A DNA stretch of 56,216 bases, taken from assembly GCA_016209035.1 (NCBI GenBank), contig JACQWX010000095.1, positions 1 to 56,216 of the forward strand, written 5' to 3'. The notes under the pieces are model-generated. The model was not told the DNA's origin. It saw only the letters and a program-made list of their open reading frames with translations, and made no database searches. Source of the stretch: Elusimicrobiota bacterium (GTDB lineage Bacteria; Elusimicrobiota; Elusimicrobia; UBA1565; UBA9628). The position numbers and the translations under genes were made by a program. Shown one piece after another: positions 1-8,631 of this stretch. Within the stretch, counting starts at the first letter, position 1; every line of letters begins with the position of its first letter.

Positions 1-7
1 CGCCAGG

Positions 8-1924
8 ATGAGGAAGAAGAGCCGAGCCTCGCCCGAGCCGGTTGAGGATGACGCCTTGCGTGACATCCTGGCCGGGGTCGGTGACGAGGCGTTGAGAGAC
101 AGGATCGCGGCTGTATACCACGAGACAGGCTCCGGAATGAAATTCGTCGAAAGAACCAAGGGCCGGGCCCTGCAATTCTACGCGGCCTACATGAAGGCTT
201 TCCTGAAGCTGGCAGACTGGGAGACCGTCCGCGGCCTCATCGAGATGAAAGGTTTCCAGGACCCGAAGGATTCGGAGTTGTGGAATTCGCTGGGCTTCAT
301 TCTTTCAGGGCGCCGAGACCGGGCTCTGACCCCGGACCTGGCCCGCGCCGAGAGGCTGGCTGCGGCCAAGGAGCTGGGCAGGCTCGGGCTCCATGAGGAG
401 GCGGTCGCGGTCCTCGACGACGACACGCTCAGGGCGGCCGGGACCAAGGAGAGCGAGTGCCGGGAGGCCGCCGCCATGCTCCAGGCAGCGGGCAAGGCCG
501 ATGATTTCGTGACGCGCCGGGCCGAGCGGGTCGGCTCCCGGCGGGCCTATGCCGCCGCCTTCCACGCCGTGAAGAACCACGATGTCGCGCTGTCCTTGTT
601 GAAGGCCGCCAAGCCCCTGGAGCCGGAGGTTTTCGGGCTCTACGTGGCCTGCCACAAGGAGCTGGACAGTATCCTCGCCCTGGCCGAGGAGGATTTTCCC
701 GAAGGGCAGAGGCTCGCCATGGCGCAGGCCCTGCTCGATGCGGGAGAGGACAAGGCCGCGTGGAAGGTCCTGATGGAGGGCCGCAAAACTGCGCTCAGGA
801 AAGAGGAGTTCGCCCTGGCCCTGCGTCTGTGCCTGAGGCTCAATGATTTCGATGGAGCGCGCCGGCTCTTCGAGGAGATCGAGGACCGGTTCGCCCTGGT
901 GGACTCGCCTGAGCTTCACTATTACTACGCGCTCTTGTGCGAGAAGGCGGGCCGGGTCGTGGATGCGCGCCGGATCTACGAAAAGCTCGTCAAGCGGCAT
1001 TCCGACTATAGGGACGCAGGCGCCAGGATCAAGAACCTCGACTCCATCTCGGACAGGGAGGTGACCAGGCTCACGAAGTTGACCGCACCCTCATCTCCGG
1101 GGGCCGCGCAAGCGGCCTCGGCCATGCCTCTCGTGGCCGGCAAATTCGAGGTGCTCAGACCCCTGGGCGTGGGGGGCATGGGCTACGTCTACGAGGGATG
1201 GGACAAGAGCCTGCGCAGGCCCGTGGCGATCAAGAGGCTGCACGACGACATCGCGCGCGACGAAAAGGCCCGCGAGCAGTTCTTGAGGGAGGCTCGGATC
1301 GTGGCCAAGCTGAGCCACTCCTTCATCGTGGCCATCCACGACATCGCGGTCCAGGACGGCGACGTCTACCTGGTGTTCGAGTTCGTGGAAGGCGAGAACC
1401 TCCTCCAGGTCATCTCCAGCCGGGGCAGGCTTGCGGCCAAGGAATGCGAGCGGATCATGGTGTTCGTGGTGGAGGCCCTGGCGCACGCCCACGAGGCCGG
1501 CGTCATCCACCGGGATGTCAAGCCCTCGAACGTCATGATGAACAAGAAGGGCTACGTCAAGGTCATGGATTTCGGCCTGGCCGGCCGCGCGGGCGAGGGC
1601 GGCCGGCAAAGGCCCACGGGGACGCCGGCCTACATGGCGCCGGAGCAGCACCAGGGCGAGGCGGCCTGCGTCGAGTCGGACGTTTACAGCCTGGGCGTGA
1701 CGCTCTACGAGATGCTGACCGGCGAGCTGCCCTTCAAGGCCGACACCCTTTCCGGGATACAGGAAGCCAAGCGGTTGATGGATTATCAGCCCCCCTCGCG
1801 GCTCGTGGCGGGCTTGAGCCCAGGCTGGGACGCGGTCATCGCCGGATGCCTCCAGACTGAGAAGGGCCGGCGGTTCCATTCAGTGCGGCGCTTCTTGGAC
1901 GCGCTCAGGCCGGCCGCGAAGTGA
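8..1924 (+). CDS. Serine/threonine protein kinase with N-terminal helical-repeat domain
   Basis: Residues about 1-370 are alanine/leucine/glutamate-rich helices resembling TPR-type repeats. Residues about 376-635 are a complete Hanks-type kinase domain: glycine loop LGVGGMGYVY, ATP lysine K409 in VAIKRL, catalytic loop HRDVKPSN with D503, DFG at 521-523 and an APE motif (MAPEQ). It should phosphorylate Ser/Thr on partner proteins in the cytoplasm; no C-terminal membrane segment or PASTA repeats are visible. The start is seven bases from the window edge and no upstream stop is visible, so the protein could begin earlier. Its TGA overlaps the GTG of the next gene by four bases, so the secreted FGE-domain protein is probably translated with it. 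Kinase assignment is secure; the substrate is unknown. Confidence 0.93.
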   Translation: MRKKSRASPEPVEDDALRDILAGVGDEALRDRIAAVYHETGSGMKFVERTKGRALQFYAAYMKAFLKLADWETVRGLIEMKGFQDPKDSELWNSLGFILSGRRDRALTPDLARAERLAAAKELGRLGLHEEAVAVLDDDTLRAAGTKESECREAAAMLQAAGKADDFVTRRAERVGSRRAYAAAFHAVKNHDVALSLLKAAKPLEPEVFGLYVACHKELDSILALAEEDFPEGQRLAMAQALLDAGEDKAAWKVLMEGRKTALRKEEFALALRLCLRLNDFDGARRLFEEIEDRFALVDSPELHYYYALLCEKAGRVVDARRIYEKLVKRHSDYRDAGARIKNLDSISDREVTRLTKLTAPSSPGAAQAASAMPLVAGKFEVLRPLGVGGMGYVYEGWDKSLRRPVAIKRLHDDIARDEKAREQFLREARIVAKLSHSFIVAIHDIAVQDGDVYLVFEFVEGENLLQVISSRGRLAAKECERIMVFVVEALAHAHEAGVIHRDVKPSNVMMNKKGYVKVMDFGLAGRAGEGGRQRPTGTPAYMAPEQHQGEAACVESDVYSLGVTLYEMLTGELPFKADTLSGIQEAKRLMDYQPPSRLVAGLSPGWDAVIAGCLQTEKGRRFHSVRRFLDALRPAAK

Positions 1925-3162
1925 ACGCGGCCAGGCCGGTCGCATGGCGCAGGCTCCTGGGCTTGGCAGCTCAGGCCTTCCTTTTCTTGCCGACCTCGTC
2001 CCTTGCCGCGACCGTAGGCAACATCCGCTTCGCTCAGGACGAGCATGGCCTGGTGCGCGTCCGCTACGCGCTGCTGGATTGCGGGCCTGACTCCGTCCAC
2101 GAGGTGGGCCTCAGCCTATCGTCGGACCGGGGCAAGAGCTTCGTCCTGGTTCCCAGAACGGTAAGCGGCGATGTCGGGCGCGTGCGCGGCTGCGGGAACA
2201 AGGAGATCACCTGGAATATGGACAAGGACGAGCCAGGGCTTTCGGGCTCGAGTTTCGTGTTCAAGGTGACGGCCAAGGCGTTATCAGGCGCAGTCGGCCC
2301 CGGGGGCCGGCCGCGCCTCCAGGACCTGCCGGTCGCAGGTCCTGTCCCAGAGGTCTTTCGGACGCAGCCTCAGGCACGGCCTGAAGAGGAGCCGGGCCGT
2401 CCGTCGCGGCCGCCCTTTGCGGAGGAACCGTCGGGCCGGGACGAAGCAGGCATCCAGTGGGTGACGATTCCTGGCGGGACCTTGATGATGGGCTCCGGGT
2501 CCGGCGACGAGGGTCCGGTCCACCGCGTGACCGTGAAGTCTTTTCAGATGGCGAAGACCGAGGTGACGAACAAACAGTACAAGGCATGCGTTGATGCCGG
2601 GACTTGCACTTCAGCGCATGTCTCTGACGGGACATGCTGGATGCGGAACGATAGCCAACGGCTTCAAGGCAACCTCTCAGCCTCATTTCCGGGCGACGAC
2701 CAGCCGGTGGTGTGCGTGGACTGGAACCAGGCCAAGGCGTTTTCCAAGTGGGTCGGCGGAAGGCTGCCGAGCGAGGCCGAATGGGAGTACGCGGCTCTCA
2801 GCGGCGGCAAGGACCGGAAATACCCTTGGGGCAACGAGGAGCCCTCATGCGAGCGGGCTGTGACGGGGAGTTGCGGCAGGTACGAGACTTGGCCCGTGTG
2901 TTCAAAACCCGCGGGGAACACGGAGCAAGGCTTGTGCGACATGGGCGGAAACGTTTGGGAGTGGACCCAGGATTGGTATCATGGTTCGTACAATGGTGCG
3001 CCGAGTGATGGAAGCGCATGGGAAAGTCCCACGGGCTCGGACCGGGTCTTCCGCGGGGGCTCCCAGTTCATCGTCGTCGCCCGGGGCTTTCGCGTCGTTT
3101 ACCGCGGCGGCGTCGACCCGGGCGGCCGCTCCGGCAGCCTCGGCCTGCGCGTCGCCCGCTGA
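1921..3162 (+). CDS. Secreted FGE/SUMF1-domain protein
   Basis: This 413-residue protein starts at a GTG overlapping the kinase stop (GTGA). An N-terminal signal peptide (about residues 1-30, ending SLAA) is followed by an Ig-like beta domain (about 31-117), a proline/arginine-rich linker and a formylglycine-generating-enzyme-type domain (about 177-413). Family motifs seen are IPGGTLMMGS, KTEVTNKQY, RLPSEAEWEYAA, MGGNVWEWTQDW and FRGGS. Family members oxidise a sulfatase cysteine to formylglycine, but many bacterial ones are non-catalytic binding or regulatory modules. No sulfatase is present nearby, so a role as an extracytoplasmic partner of the adjacent kinase is equally plausible. Confidence 0.88.
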   Translation: MNAARPVAWRRLLGLAAQAFLFLPTSSLAATVGNIRFAQDEHGLVRVRYALLDCGPDSVHEVGLSLSSDRGKSFVLVPRTVSGDVGRVRGCGNKEITWNMDKDEPGLSGSSFVFKVTAKALSGAVGPGGRPRLQDLPVAGPVPEVFRTQPQARPEEEPGRPSRPPFAEEPSGRDEAGIQWVTIPGGTLMMGSGSGDEGPVHRVTVKSFQMAKTEVTNKQYKACVDAGTCTSAHVSDGTCWMRNDSQRLQGNLSASFPGDDQPVVCVDWNQAKAFSKWVGGRLPSEAEWEYAALSGGKDRKYPWGNEEPSCERAVTGSCGRYETWPVCSKPAGNTEQGLCDMGGNVWEWTQDWYHGSYNGAPSDGSAWESPTGSDRVFRGGSQFIVVARGFRVVYRGGVDPGGRSGSLGLRVAR

Positions 3163-3206
3163 GGGATGTCCGCGTCCTCGCGCAGGCCGGAGAGCTTCTC
3201 CTTGAC

Positions 3207-3498
3207 CTAGCCCACGAAGGACCCGGGGACGTCGGCCGCGTGATAGAGCGCGAAGTTGTCGAACTCCGTCTTCTTGGCGCCCAGGGCGGAAGCCGACAGG
3301 TAGGTCAGGTAGTTCTTCGAGCCGTCGTAGCCCGCCGAAGCCGAGACCTTGAGGTAGGAGTCGTTGCCCTCTCGATCCGAGGCCTTGAGCAGGACGTGGT
3401 AGTTCGACAGCTCCACCGAATCGCCCTTGGGAACCCGCCGTCGGCGTCTCGGCCTGCTTCGCAGCGGACGGGCTGACGGTGCTCGGCTCAAGCCCCAT
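3207..3498 (-). pseudogene. Frameshifted small gene downstream of the flippase
   Basis: An ATG at 3498, embedded in the last codons of the flippase gene (GATGGGGCTTGA), opens a frame with about 25 plausible residues (MGLEPSTVSPSAAKQAE...). Around 3425-3440 coding character moves to another frame, which continues to a TAG at 3207 with protein-like sequence (SNYHVLLKASDREGND, then KKTEFDNFALYHAAD). The tail resembles the end of a beta-sandwich or LamG-like domain, but I do not recognise the family. About 97 residues would result if one base were gained or lost. It may be a decayed gene, a sequencing error or the remnant of a larger protein. Confidence 0.45.
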
Positions 3499-4990
3499 CG
3501 TCCGGCTGCTCTCGGCCGAGTAGCTTGGCCGCCGCCTTCGAGAGGGACTCCCGCTCCTCCTGGTCGAGGAATCCCGTGGCGGCCAGGCCCAGCGGGAAAG
3601 CCGCCAGCAGGGAGAGCTTGCACGCCAGGCCCGAGAGGCCGGTCTTGAGGTCCACGCGCGCCCACAGCGCGACCGCGGCCACGGCGGCCAGGACCAGCCC
3701 GACGCGGACGAGCCGCCGGTATTCGTAGGCCACGGGATAGGCGCTCCGCGTGAAATGGAGGAGGAGCGCGGACATCGTCCCATACGCGACCACCACGCTC
3801 GCCGCCGCGCCCATGATGCCCCAGGCCGGGATGAGGAGCGCGTTGGCCGCGATGTTGGCGAGCGCGCCCGCGATGGTGGCGGCCGCGATGAGGTCGGTGC
3901 GCTTGGCCAGGGTCACCGGAGCGTTGAGGTTGTAGTAGATGCCGTTCAAGAGATAGCCCAGCATCACCACGGGCGCCACCTTCAAGCCCACCCAGTACGA
4001 GGGGTGGATGAGGGCCTTGCCGTGGAGGAGCGGCAAGGCCACGATGTCCCGCAGGAAGAGCGACACGCCGAGCAGGATGAAAGCCGTGAAGACCGTGAAG
4101 TAGGTCATGGCCCTGGCCAGGAGGTCTTTGACCTGCGGCTGACGCTCCCTCTCCACGTAGAAGGGCCGCCAAGCCATCTCGAACATGTTGATGGCCATCA
4201 TCATGAAGACCGCGAGCTTATGGTTGGCCTGGTAGAGGCCGACCGTGGAGTCGTCGGTGAAGGCCTTGAGCATGGGGCGGTCCGCCACCTGGATGGCCAT
4301 GGTAGCGATGCCGGCCGGCAGTAGGGGCAGGGCGAACCGGAGGAGCTCGCCGTGGAGCCTGCGGTCGAAGGCGGCGGAGACCTTGGAGGCGATGGCGGGA
4401 AGGAGGAAGAGGACCGTCAGGCCCGAGGCCGCCAGCGTCGCCAGGAACACCCCCTCGACGCCGTAGCCCATCCTGGCGACGAAGAGGTAGTTGAGGCCCA
4501 GGCCGGCCGTGATGTTGGCGACCTTGATCCCGACGAAAGTGGATGCGCGGTGCGAGAGCCTCAGCTCCGCGAAAGGGACCAGGCACACGGCGTCCAAGGC
4601 CAGGATCCACGCCGAGCAGCGGACCACGCGCTCCCAGTCCGCCAGGCCGATGGCCCTCGACAGGGGCCCCGCGGCCAGGTGGACGAGGACCGAGAGCGAC
4701 AGGGAGAGCCCCAGGATGGACCAGAAGGGGGTCGAGAAGTCGCGCTTTGCGCCCTCGGCTCCTTTCTCGGGACAGCCGTAGCGGATGAAGGCCAGGTCCA
4801 TGCCGTGGGCGTAAAGGATGTTGAGGAAGGCGATGTAGGCGAAGACAGTGGCCACGATGCCGTAGTCGGCCTTGGTCAGGCAGTGGGTGTAGAGAGGCAG
4901 GAGCAGGATGTTGAGCAGGCGGCCGGCCACGGTGGAGAGCCCGTAGACCGCGGTCTCCCTGAAGAGGCTGCGGAACTCCTTGAGCATCAT
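3488..4990 (-). CDS. Polysaccharide biosynthesis flippase (Wzx/PST family)
   Basis: The 500-residue protein consists of about 12-14 hydrophobic segments and opens with the oligosaccharide-flippase signature (AVYGLSTVAGRLLNILLLPLYTH, then TKADYGIVATVFAYI). Members move undecaprenyl-linked oligosaccharides across the inner membrane for O-antigen, capsule or exopolysaccharide assembly. Two consecutive ATGs (4990 and 4987) can serve as start. No glycosyltransferases flank it, so the polysaccharide is unknown. A small gene begins inside its last codons. The dipeptide epimerase gene ends 25 nt upstream in the same direction, so the two may be cotranscribed. Confidence 0.88.
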   Translation of the reverse strand: MMLKEFRSLFRETAVYGLSTVAGRLLNILLLPLYTHCLTKADYGIVATVFAYIAFLNILYAHGMDLAFIRYGCPEKGAEGAKRDFSTPFWSILGLSLSLSVLVHLAAGPLSRAIGLADWERVVRCSAWILALDAVCLVPFAELRLSHRASTFVGIKVANITAGLGLNYLFVARMGYGVEGVFLATLAASGLTVLFLLPAIASKVSAAFDRRLHGELLRFALPLLPAGIATMAIQVADRPMLKAFTDDSTVGLYQANHKLAVFMMMAINMFEMAWRPFYVERERQPQVKDLLARAMTYFTVFTAFILLGVSLFLRDIVALPLLHGKALIHPSYWVGLKVAPVVMLGYLLNGIYYNLNAPVTLAKRTDLIAAATIAGALANIAANALLIPAWGIMGAAASVVVAYGTMSALLLHFTRSAYPVAYEYRRLVRVGLVLAAVAAVALWARVDLKTGLSGLACKLSLLAAFPLGLAATGFLDQEERESLSKAAAKLLGREQPDDGA

Positions 4991-5015
4991 GCCCTCACGA
5001 AGCGGCCGGGTTCAT

Positions 5016-6065
5016 CTAAGTCAGGGACTCGAGCTGCGAGCCGTTCCTCCTCCAGAGCCTGGGAGGCCGGGCGTCCTCGTGGAGATAGTCGCTGTCGAGG
5101 TCCACCCACCGGAAGAACCCCGTCCCGAGGGCGAGGTGGACGCTCGCGGTGAGCCCCTGGCCTGACTCCGCCATGCAGCCGACCATGAGCCCCAAGCCCG
5201 CGGACCTGGCCACCGAGGCGATCTCGAGGGCCCTGAGGATCCCGGACTTGGCGAGCTTGATGTTGACGGCCGAGGCCAGGCCGAGATCCGCGACGCGCAC
5301 CGCGTCGGCGGGCGAGAGGACCATCTCGTCGGCGGCCACGGGGACCCCCGAGCGCCGGGTCAGCTCCCTCATGCCGGCGTGGTCGGTCTTGGACAGGGGC
5401 TGTTCGAGGAGCTCGACCAAGGCGCCTTCCTTCGCGCAGTCCTCCACGAGCTTGAGCGCGCCGGCCACCGTCATGCCCTGGTTGCCGTCCAGGATGAGGC
5501 GCCGTCCCCGCCTTGGCATGGCCGAGAGGGCCGAGCGCACCCGGGCGAGATTCCTCCGATGGTCCCCCCCGACCTTGATCTTGAGCGTCTTGAAGCCGTC
5601 CCGGGCGGCCTCGGCCGCCGCCTCCGCGGTCATAGCTGGGTCCCAGGCGGACAGGGTGACGTCGGAGCGCGCGCTCCGCAGGGCCCCTCCGAGCCAGTCG
5701 GCCAGCGTCAAGCCCCGGTCCGCGAGCAGGGCCTGCAGAAGGGCGGCTTCGAACGCAGAGACAGCCGGCGGCGAGTCCGCGTGCTTTGCCCAGGCGTGGG
5801 CGATGATGCGGCCGGCGTCGGACGCGTCCTTGCCCAGGCAGGAACGCCCCAGCCGCTCCATGGTCCTGGAGAGGGCCGCGGGCTTGAGGTGGGCCAGGGC
5901 CAGCGACGAGGATGCCTCGCCGTAGCCTGCCGCGCCTCCCTTGAGCGTGACCGTCATGCCGACGTTGCAGCTCCAATCCTTGCGGCCCAGGGAGGTGATG
6001 AAGGGCCTCTTGAGCCGCGCGGTGAAGGACTCGAGCGCGAAATCGGAGACCGTGGTGGATGGCAT
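5016..6065 (-). CDS. L-Ala-D/L-Glu dipeptide epimerase (enolase superfamily)
   Basis: The 349-residue protein aligns with muconate-lactonizing-subgroup epimerases. Acid/base lysines are visible as KIKVG (K162, K164) and NIK (K270). Metal ligands are D193 (DGNQ), E221 (EQPL) and D246 (AADE), with spacing almost identical to characterised Ala-Glu epimerases. A C-terminal DLD motif (D322, D324) matches the residues that bind the dipeptide amino group, which favours dipeptide epimerase over muconate cycloisomerase. Likely role: epimerising L-Ala-L/D-Glu from recycled murein peptides in the cytoplasm. The start has no Shine-Dalgarno site; a TATGAT box lies 9 nt upstream, so the mRNA may be nearly leaderless. 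Confidence 0.9.
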   Translation of the reverse strand: MPSTTVSDFALESFTARLKRPFITSLGRKDWSCNVGMTVTLKGGAAGYGEASSSLALAHLKPAALSRTMERLGRSCLGKDASDAGRIIAHAWAKHADSPPAVSAFEAALLQALLADRGLTLADWLGGALRSARSDVTLSAWDPAMTAEAAAEAARDGFKTLKIKVGGDHRRNLARVRSALSAMPRRGRRLILDGNQGMTVAGALKLVEDCAKEGALVELLEQPLSKTDHAGMRELTRRSGVPVAADEMVLSPADAVRVADLGLASAVNIKLAKSGILRALEIASVARSAGLGLMVGCMAESGQGLTASVHLALGTGFFRWVDLDSDYLHEDARPPRLWRRNGSQLESLT

Positions 6066-6074
6066 CGCGATGCT

Positions 6075-6080
6075 ATCATA
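6075..6080 (-). promoter_or_regulatory. -10 box of the epimerase gene
   Basis: TATGAT lies 9 nt before the ATG at 6065, which would put the transcript start within 2-3 nt of the start codon. The region where a -35 box would sit overlaps the adjacent palindromic element. Confidence 0.5.
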
Positions 6081-6087
6081 CCAAATA

Positions 6088-6153
6088 GGCGTCAGGCCTT
6101 AAGTTTCCGTAGTGTCGCCGACGCAAGTCTACAGAAACTTAAGGCCTGACACC
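6088..6153. repeat. Palindromic element 1 (GGCGYCWGGC family)
   Basis: A 17-bp perfect inverted repeat (6091-6107 with 6134-6150) continues inward after one mismatch with GTAG/CTAC, leaving a loop of about 16 nt. Outer ends are GGC on the left and ACC on the right. It fills the divergent intergenic space between the epimerase and the next plus-strand gene. It shares its left end with elements near 7.5, 22.4 and 24.8 kb. It could be a REP-like mobile palindrome or a regulatory hairpin. Confidence 0.7.
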
Positions 6154-6165
6154 GGCAGATTGTGT

Positions 6166-6171
6166 TATAAT
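6166..6171 (+). promoter_or_regulatory. -10 box TATAAT, leaderless start
   Basis: A consensus TATAAT ends 6 nt before the GTG at 6178. With a normal 6-7 nt spacing the transcript would begin at the start codon itself. Confidence 0.55.
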
Positions 6172-6177
6172 GCCGGC

Positions 6178-7245
6178 GTGAACGGCGCGGTCCTGGCGGG
6201 TCTTCTGTCGGCCGCCTCCCTCCCCGGCTCGAGCCACGCCGGGGTGTTCAGCAGCGCCACCCTCAAGGGTTTCGACGTCTACCGGTCCTCCGTCGTCACC
6301 GAGTCCTACCTCCGGCAGAGATACGCGGGGATGATCCAGGAGTACGCCGCCCTGCGCAACGACGGGCGGGCCTCCATGTTCAGGCGCGCCCAGACCATGA
6401 AGGCCAAGATCGAGGGCGAGCTCAAGGCTTACGGCGGCCTCGCCTTCGCGGAGATCCACTACGGGGACTACTGGACGTCGACCGGCCGGGTCGCCTATGT
6501 CACTTTCGACCTCGTGGACCGCGCGGACGCCGCCGGCCGGATGCCGTTCAAGGCCGCGCCGATGGGTTCTCCCCTGGATCCTGAGAACCTCCTGGCGGCT
6601 TGGAAGGAATACTCGGACCTGGGCATGTCCCTGAAGCTCAGCGCCCAGCTCGGACTCGAGCGGCCTTCCTGCCCGGCCTTCTACTGCACCTACGGCTCGG
6701 CGACGCCCGAGCTCGAGGCGTTCGAGAAGAAGTTCGTGCTGCATGTGCCGGGCGTCAAGAAGCTCCTGCTCGAGGTCCTCGACGGCGACGCGGTCCCCGC
6801 GAGGCGCTCGGCCGCCATGTACCTCCTCTCCTACCTGCCGGGCGGCGCCGAGGTCGTGGGCATCGCGCTCAAGACCCTCGAGGATCCGGACGCGGGCGTG
6901 CGCGGCGCCGCCCTCCAGGTCCTCTCGGACATCGCGGTCTACCGCAAGGACGTCCCCATCGACATCGCGAAGATCTCCCCGGCCCTGGACTATCCGACGA
7001 CCTCGGACCGCAGCAAGGCCCTGGGCGTCCTCATCGGCTTGGCGGACAACCCCGGCAACGAAGGCGCGCTCAGGAAGAACCCGCCGCGCAGGGTCTTGGA
7101 CCTGCTCAAGCTCAAGCAGCCCGTGTGCCACGATTCCGCCTACACCTTCCTCGTCATGCTGACCAAGGAGACCCATGACCGGATGGACTTCGCGTCATGG
7201 GAGAAGTGGCTGGCGAACCCTCCCCCTCTGCCCAAGAAGAAGTAG
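6178..7245 (+). CDS. Secreted protein with HEAT-like C-terminal region
   Basis: I choose the GTG at 6178 because a signal peptide follows directly (VNGAVLAGLLSAASLPGSSHAG) and TATAAT precedes it by 6 nt; longer versions would start inside the palindromic element. The mature part is soluble. Its C-terminal half shows helical pairs typical of HEAT/PBS repeats, with segments such as ARRSAAMYLLSYL, ALKTLEDPDAGVRGAAL and SKALGVLIGLADN. No catalytic motif is visible, so a periplasmic scaffold or binding role is inferred. The following small membrane protein starts 7 nt after its stop. Confidence 0.75.
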   Translation: MNGAVLAGLLSAASLPGSSHAGVFSSATLKGFDVYRSSVVTESYLRQRYAGMIQEYAALRNDGRASMFRRAQTMKAKIEGELKAYGGLAFAEIHYGDYWTSTGRVAYVTFDLVDRADAAGRMPFKAAPMGSPLDPENLLAAWKEYSDLGMSLKLSAQLGLERPSCPAFYCTYGSATPELEAFEKKFVLHVPGVKKLLLEVLDGDAVPARRSAAMYLLSYLPGGAEVVGIALKTLEDPDAGVRGAALQVLSDIAVYRKDVPIDIAKISPALDYPTTSDRSKALGVLIGLADNPGNEGALRKNPPRRVLDLLKLKQPVCHDSAYTFLVMLTKETHDRMDFASWEKWLANPPPLPKKK

Positions 7246-7252
7246 GCCCCTC

Positions 7253-7474
7253 ATGCCGGGAGTCGTCTCGACCTTAAGCCGCATCCCGCCTGCGACGGAC
7301 AAAGTGGCTGCCGAAGTGCAGGTCACCCCGGCGCTCGTGGGGAAGGTCGTGGGGTGCCTGTTCCTGCTGACGATGGGCCTGTACTACCTCTACTCGGGCA
7401 AGGAGAACCAGAGCGTCCCCCGGATGCTGCTGGGAGCCGTCCTGGTCCTGGGCGCTTTCCTGGTCTTCTTCTAG
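7253..7474 (+). CDS. Small two-helix membrane protein
   Basis: The 73-residue product has a short polar N-terminus and two hydrophobic helices (GKVVGCLFLLTMGLYYLYSG and MLLGAVLVLGAFLVFF) separated by a charged turn, ending at the membrane. It begins 7 nt after the HEAT-like gene, so they are likely cotranscribed. I do not recognise the family. No clear Shine-Dalgarno site is seen. Confidence 0.6.
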   Translation: MPGVVSTLSRIPPATDKVAAEVQVTPALVGKVVGCLFLLTMGLYYLYSGKENQSVPRMLLGAVLVLGAFLVFF

Positions 7475-7476
7475 TT

Positions 7477-7521
7477 GCCTGGCTTGAACTCAGTACTTGA
7501 CCCTCTACCAAGCCTGGCGCC
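7477..7521. repeat. Palindromic element 4 between convergent genes
   Basis: GCCTGGCTTG (7477-7486) pairs with CAAGCCTGGC (7509-7518) with one T-T mismatch across a 22-nt loop. The right end, read on the minus strand, is GGCGCCAGGC, the family end. It lies between two convergent genes and could act as a bidirectional terminator, although no T-tract follows. Confidence 0.5.
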
Positions 7522-7527
7522 TGCGCC

Positions 7528-8562
7528 TCATTGTGGGTCGAAGGCGCCGCGCCGCTTGTCGATCTCCCCGCGCATCTCGCTTTCCAGGTCGTCCATCTCC
7601 CGCATCCCCTTCTTGATGTAGTCCTCGATGGTGAAGGGCTTCTTGGGGGTGAGGATCTTGCCCTGCATCTCTTCGGACAGGCTCTTCCTCTTGACCTTGG
7701 GGATCTCCTTGACCACCTTCTCGGCGGACAAGGGTCCGCCGTCCCCGGAGGCGATGGCTGTTCTCCGCTCGCCGGACGCGGACGGCGCGAACTCCTCATA
7801 GTCGGCCCGCACGCCCGCGGACGCCAGCCAGTCCTTGACCACGCTGGACTTGACCGCGAAATTGACGGCCGTGATGGTGAGGCCGTCCGGAGCCTTGCGC
7901 GCCATGGAGGTGTTGACGCCGATCATGGCGCCCCTGCGGCTGATGAGGGGGCCGCCGGAGTTGCCGCGGTTGATGCTGGCGTCCGTCTGGAAGGCGTCCT
8001 TGCCGGGCACCCCGCCGAGGTTGGCGAGGACGGTGCTGACCACGCCGGTCGTCAGGGTCCACAGGCCTCCCTGCTCGGGATGGCCGATGGCGATCACAGA
8101 CTCCCCGGGCTCGACCGCCTCGGAGTCGCCCAGAGGCATCACGGTCAAGGACGCGGGCTTCTCCTTGAGCTCGAGGACCGCAAGGTCGAGCTTGGGATCC
8201 CAGGCCGTCACCGTCGCCTCCTTGGGGTCGGCGAGGTCCGTCTTGGGGTCTCCGGTGATCTTGGCGGGCTTGAAGTAGGCGCGGATGTTCTGGAAGGGCT
8301 TGCCGGTGGATTTTCGGATGACGACGTGGGCGTTGGTGACGATCTTGCCCGATGCGTCGAGCACCGAGCCGGTCCCCAGTTCGCCGTTCCCGTCCTCCCC
8401 GAAGCACATGACGAGCACCACGGCCGGGCCGTAGCGCTGGTAAATCTGCTTGGGCGAGAGCTCGGAGCCCGACGACGCGGCGGCGGCCGGGGCGGGCCCG
8501 CGGCCCCAGGCGGCCATGGCGGCGACGACGAGGGAGACGGCGACGGTCCGGAAAGCTCTCAT
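7528..8562 (-). CDS. HtrA/Deg-like S1C serine protease lacking PDZ
   Basis: The 344-residue protein starts at an ATG preceded by a strong AGGAGG. After a signal peptide (about residues 1-30) comes a trypsin-like double barrel with H79 (TNAHV), D126 (KLDLAVLEL) and S202 (GNSGGPLI). It therefore resembles periplasmic Deg-type proteases for quality control. Instead of a PDZ domain, the C-terminus (about 260-344) is a charged helical segment (KKGMREMDDLESEMRGEIDK). It is divergently transcribed from the ABC exporter genes, with about 70 bp between starts. Confidence 0.9.
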   Translation of the reverse strand: MRAFRTVAVSLVVAAMAAWGRGPAPAAAASSGSELSPKQIYQRYGPAVVLVMCFGEDGNGELGTGSVLDASGKIVTNAHVVIRKSTGKPFQNIRAYFKPAKITGDPKTDLADPKEATVTAWDPKLDLAVLELKEKPASLTVMPLGDSEAVEPGESVIAIGHPEQGGLWTLTTGVVSTVLANLGGVPGKDAFQTDASINRGNSGGPLISRRGAMIGVNTSMARKAPDGLTITAVNFAVKSSVVKDWLASAGVRADYEEFAPSASGERRTAIASGDGGPLSAEKVVKEIPKVKRKSLSEEMQGKILTPKKPFTIEDYIKKGMREMDDLESEMRGEIDKRRGAFDPQ

Positions 8563-8616
8563 GGGAAGCCTCCTCTCACGGCTGTGTCCCGACACGGCCA
8601 GTGTAGCAAATATTGG

Positions 8617-8622
8617 TATGAT
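8617..8622 (+). promoter_or_regulatory. -10 box of the ABC exporter operon
   Basis: TATGAT lies 9 nt before the ATG at 8632 and no Shine-Dalgarno sequence intervenes, so a leader of 0-3 nt is predicted. Confidence 0.5.
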
Positions 8623-8631
8623 TGCCTCTCC

